In this document: in pieces, positions 58,980-64,000 of the stretch
Layout: each line of letters begins with the position of its first letter
Numbering within the stretch: the stretch's first letter is position 1
From: Polyangia bacterium
GTDB lineage: Bacteria > Myxococcota_A > Polyangia > Nannocystales > Nannocystaceae
NCBI GenBank assembly: GCA_030430565.1
Contig: JAUIKS010000018.1
Span: forward strand, 62,001-126,000
Direction of reading: 5' to 3'
Length of the DNA: 64,000 nucleotides
Program-made: the position numbers and the translations under genes
The notes under the pieces: model-generated
Told to the model about the DNA's origin: nothing
The model's database searches: none
Seen by the model: the letters and a program-made list of their open reading frames with translations, nothing else

Positions 58980-60454
58980 ATGACTTGCTGGACGCCACGG
59001 ATGCATATGCACTGGCTCGCGGTCGCCGTGCTCGTGGTCGGCTGCGTCCCGGACCTGCAGCCCGAGGGGCTCACGGTCGGGGTCGGTGATCCGATAATCT
59101 GTGCTCCGGGACATCTTGACGAGTGCCCGTGCCCGGACGGCGAGATGGGCTGGCAGGAGTGCGCGCCCGACGGCAGCGGCTACGCGAGCTGCTTCTGTGT
59201 TGACGGCAGCGAGCCCGAGCCGGTCGAGCCCCACTGCGGCGACGGGCTGATTCAGTCCGGCGAGATCTGTGACGACGGGAACGGCGACGACGCGGACGGT
59301 TGCGACAGCGAGTGCGTGGCCCCGCCGGGGACGCTGGTGTGGGCCTCGGGGTACGACGGCGGCGGCGGGCTCGACGACTGCGCGCTCGATGTCACGACGG
59401 ACGCCTTCGGCTACGTCTACGCGGCGGGCTTCGACGGTCACGGCGGCGTCTCGCGGGCCTGGGTGCGCAAGTACACGCCGAGCGGCGCGCCCCTGTGGAC
59501 GCACTTCTTTATCGACGAGCAGCGGGGGGCCCACGAGGCGCACGCGATCGCGATCACGAACAAGGGCGCGGTCGTCGTCGGCGGGCTCGACGGCGCCAAC
59601 ACGGCCGACACGGACGCGTGGGTGCGGCGGCTCGAGCCCGAGGCCGGTGACGAGGTGTGGACGCAGCGCTTCACGGGCGTCGGCGCTTACGACGACGCGA
59701 TCCGCGGGATGACGGCCGCGAACGACGACTCGGTGGTGGTCTGCGGCGAGCGGGCGGTCACCGAGGGCAACAGCGACGGCTGGATCGCGCGCGTCGATCA
59801 CGACGGCGAGGTGATGTGGGCGCTCGACGTGTTCGGCGGGGGCGGGGACGATCGCGTCAACGACTGCGCCGTGACGCAAGCGGGCGAACTGCTCGTGGCG
59901 GGCAACATCACGCTCGAGGGGGTCGGCGCGCGCGTGTGGGTCGAGGCCTTCGAGCTCGAGAGCGCGGACTCGCGGTGGGAGTGGATGTCTGACTCCGGCC
60001 CGGCCTCGGTGTACTTCGGCGATGTCGGGATCACGAGCGACGCCGTCGGCCGCGTCTACATCGCCGGCGAGTCCCTGCAGGAGGACGGCGAGCAGTACAT
60101 CTGGATCGCGCGGCTCGACGCCGGCGCCGGCTCGCTCGGGCCGGTGTGGGAGCGGACCTTCGAGTTCAGCGCCGCGGGTCCCCGGGGTATGGCCGTTCAG
60201 ACAGACGCTGCGGGCGACCTGTTCCTCGCGACCGCGCGCCGAAGCGACGGGAGCTCGCTGGTCGGGGGAGATGACATCCTGCTGCTCAAGCTGTCCCCCT
60301 CCGGCAAGACGCTGTGGAGCGAGAGCTACGACGGCGCGGCGCAGGGGGACGATCGCGGCTACGGCCTCGCGATCGACGCGAACGGCGTGTACGTCGCGGG
60401 CGTGCGGACCGTCGAGGGCAACGGCCTCGACATGTGGATCGGCAAGTTCGCCCC

Positions 60455-60458
<4 letters not shown>
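58980..60458 (+). CDS. Secreted lipoprotein with Cys-rich DUF4215 repeat and repeat-type domain
   Basis: The 492-residue protein has a signal that ends in VLVVGC, a likely lipobox. After a Cys-rich region (CAPGHLDECPCPDGEMGWQEC) comes the Myxococcus-type repeat CGDGLIQSGEICDDGNGDDADGCDSEC. The remainder is a series of repeats of about 50 residues (VTTDAFGYVYAAGFDGHGGV... VRKYTPSGAPLWTHFF) that suggests a beta-propeller, as in the protein at 8086-9768. The two are likely paralogues. ATG 58980 was chosen, with 59001 as alternative. Its stop overlaps the start of the helicase gene as GTGA, although a functional link is not obvious. Confidence 0.88.
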
Positions 60459-63691
<3,233 letters not shown>

Positions 63692-64000
63692 TCAGCAGCG
63701 GAACTTCCTCAGCGCCGGGTTGTACGGGAGCGCGCTCGCTCGAGGCGGCTCGACGAGTCGGCTCGATCCGCCTCGAGCGAGCTCGTTGTAGATACGTCGA
63801 AGCTCCCGGCGCTCGATCGCGCGGCCGCGCTCGCTCGTCGGCTCGAGCACCCACGGGACCCTCGGCGGGGGGGGCTCCCCATACCCATACCTACCTCGCC
63901 GCGTACGCTGACATCGCGCCGCACGGTCACGCGCGGCTTCCCTGCATATTCAGCGCGCGGCACGAACTCGCCCGTCGCCGAGGCGGCGAAGGTCGTGCGC
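63692..64000. other. Intergenic region after the helicase gene
   Basis: No gene could be supported in the final 309 bp. A long inverted repeat (listed separately) follows the helicase stop. A low-confidence 84-codon minus-strand frame at 63709-63963 is Arg/Ser-rich and looks like noise. From 63850 the sequence includes GGCGGGGGGGGCTCCCCATA, possibly the start of the next leader. Confidence 0.45.
63734..63782. repeat. 15-bp inverted repeat downstream of helicase gene
   Basis: GCTCGCTCGAGGCGG (63734-63748) and its exact reverse complement (63768-63782) flank 19 nt that contain a second small stem (CGAC-GA-GTCG). An outer imperfect pair (CGCCGGG...GGGAGC and GCTCCCGGCG) extends it to about 63700-63812. 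No T-run follows. It could act as a terminator stem or be a repeat element. Confidence 0.75.

Noticed and set aside
63709..63963. 84-codon minus-strand frame at the right end
   Set aside because: It is Arg/Ser-rich without motif or ribosome site, and it overlaps the inverted repeat.

Overview
The window is GC-rich DNA, densely coded on both strands, from what is most likely a myxobacterium (Myxococcota, probably Nannocystineae). This taxonomic call is an inference. It rests on several lipoproteins with acidic or Thr/Ser-rich linkers, two carrying the Myxococcus-type Cys-rich (DUF4215) repeat, an IgGFc-binding-like surface protein, two Hanks-type Ser/Thr kinases, a PEGA protein, a zinc-ribbon/GYF-like/TPR membrane protein and an NtrC-type regulator. 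There are no phage genes, transposases or CRISPR arrays.

Layout. 0-8 kb: a partial zinc-ribbon protein, a TetR regulator, a PLP-dependent deaminase/desulfhydrase, an M50-like membrane peptidase, a two-domain VOC protein, a translationally coupled ECF sigma/Ser-Thr kinase pair, and an ankyrin-repeat protein. 8-15.3 kb: two secreted lipoproteins, a POT peptide transporter, an acyl-CoA desaturase with a clear terminator, and an IgGFc-binding-like lipoprotein. 15.5-22.9 kb: a membrane-anchored repeat protein tail-to-tail with a very large CHAT protease/STAND NTPase/WD40 protein, then two lipoproteins. 23-29.5 kb: a GST, a palindromic intergenic element, a giant pseudokinase/coiled-coil/Ser-repeat protein and an OmpR-type two-component pair. 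29.8-36.1 kb: three zinc-ribbon or TPR proteins, a Cys-rich lipoprotein, an outer-membrane beta-barrel candidate and a prolyl-4-hydroxylase-like oxygenase. 36.1-39.4 kb: a polytopic membrane protein, tRNA-His, a DUF2058-like protein and a PilZ protein.

39.8-48 kb is the most unusual block. A Mpl peptidoglycan-recycling ligase fused to a GNAT domain is followed by five genes resembling the complex I membrane arm (nuoJ-K-L-M-N order). Residues needed for proton translocation appear to be replaced, and no hydrophilic-arm genes are present. A short dispersed repeat with three copies in this window lies partly inside the coding sequence of the NuoN-like protein.

48-64 kb: an outer-membrane lipoprotein, a UbiA prenyltransferase, an NtrC-type regulator lacking the GAFTGA loop, an amidohydrolase, a PEGA protein, a kinase-TPR protein, an orphan ABC ATPase, a DUF4215 lipoprotein, and an endonuclease Q-like/UvrD helicase fusion.

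The recurring themes are phospho-signalling (sigma-kinase pair, kinase-TPR, pseudokinase, two-component pair, orphan regulator), cell-surface lipoproteins, and domain fusions. Coordinates for start codons were chosen from motif positions, overlaps and Shine-Dalgarno-like sequences. All family assignments were made by eye from protein motifs, without database searches.
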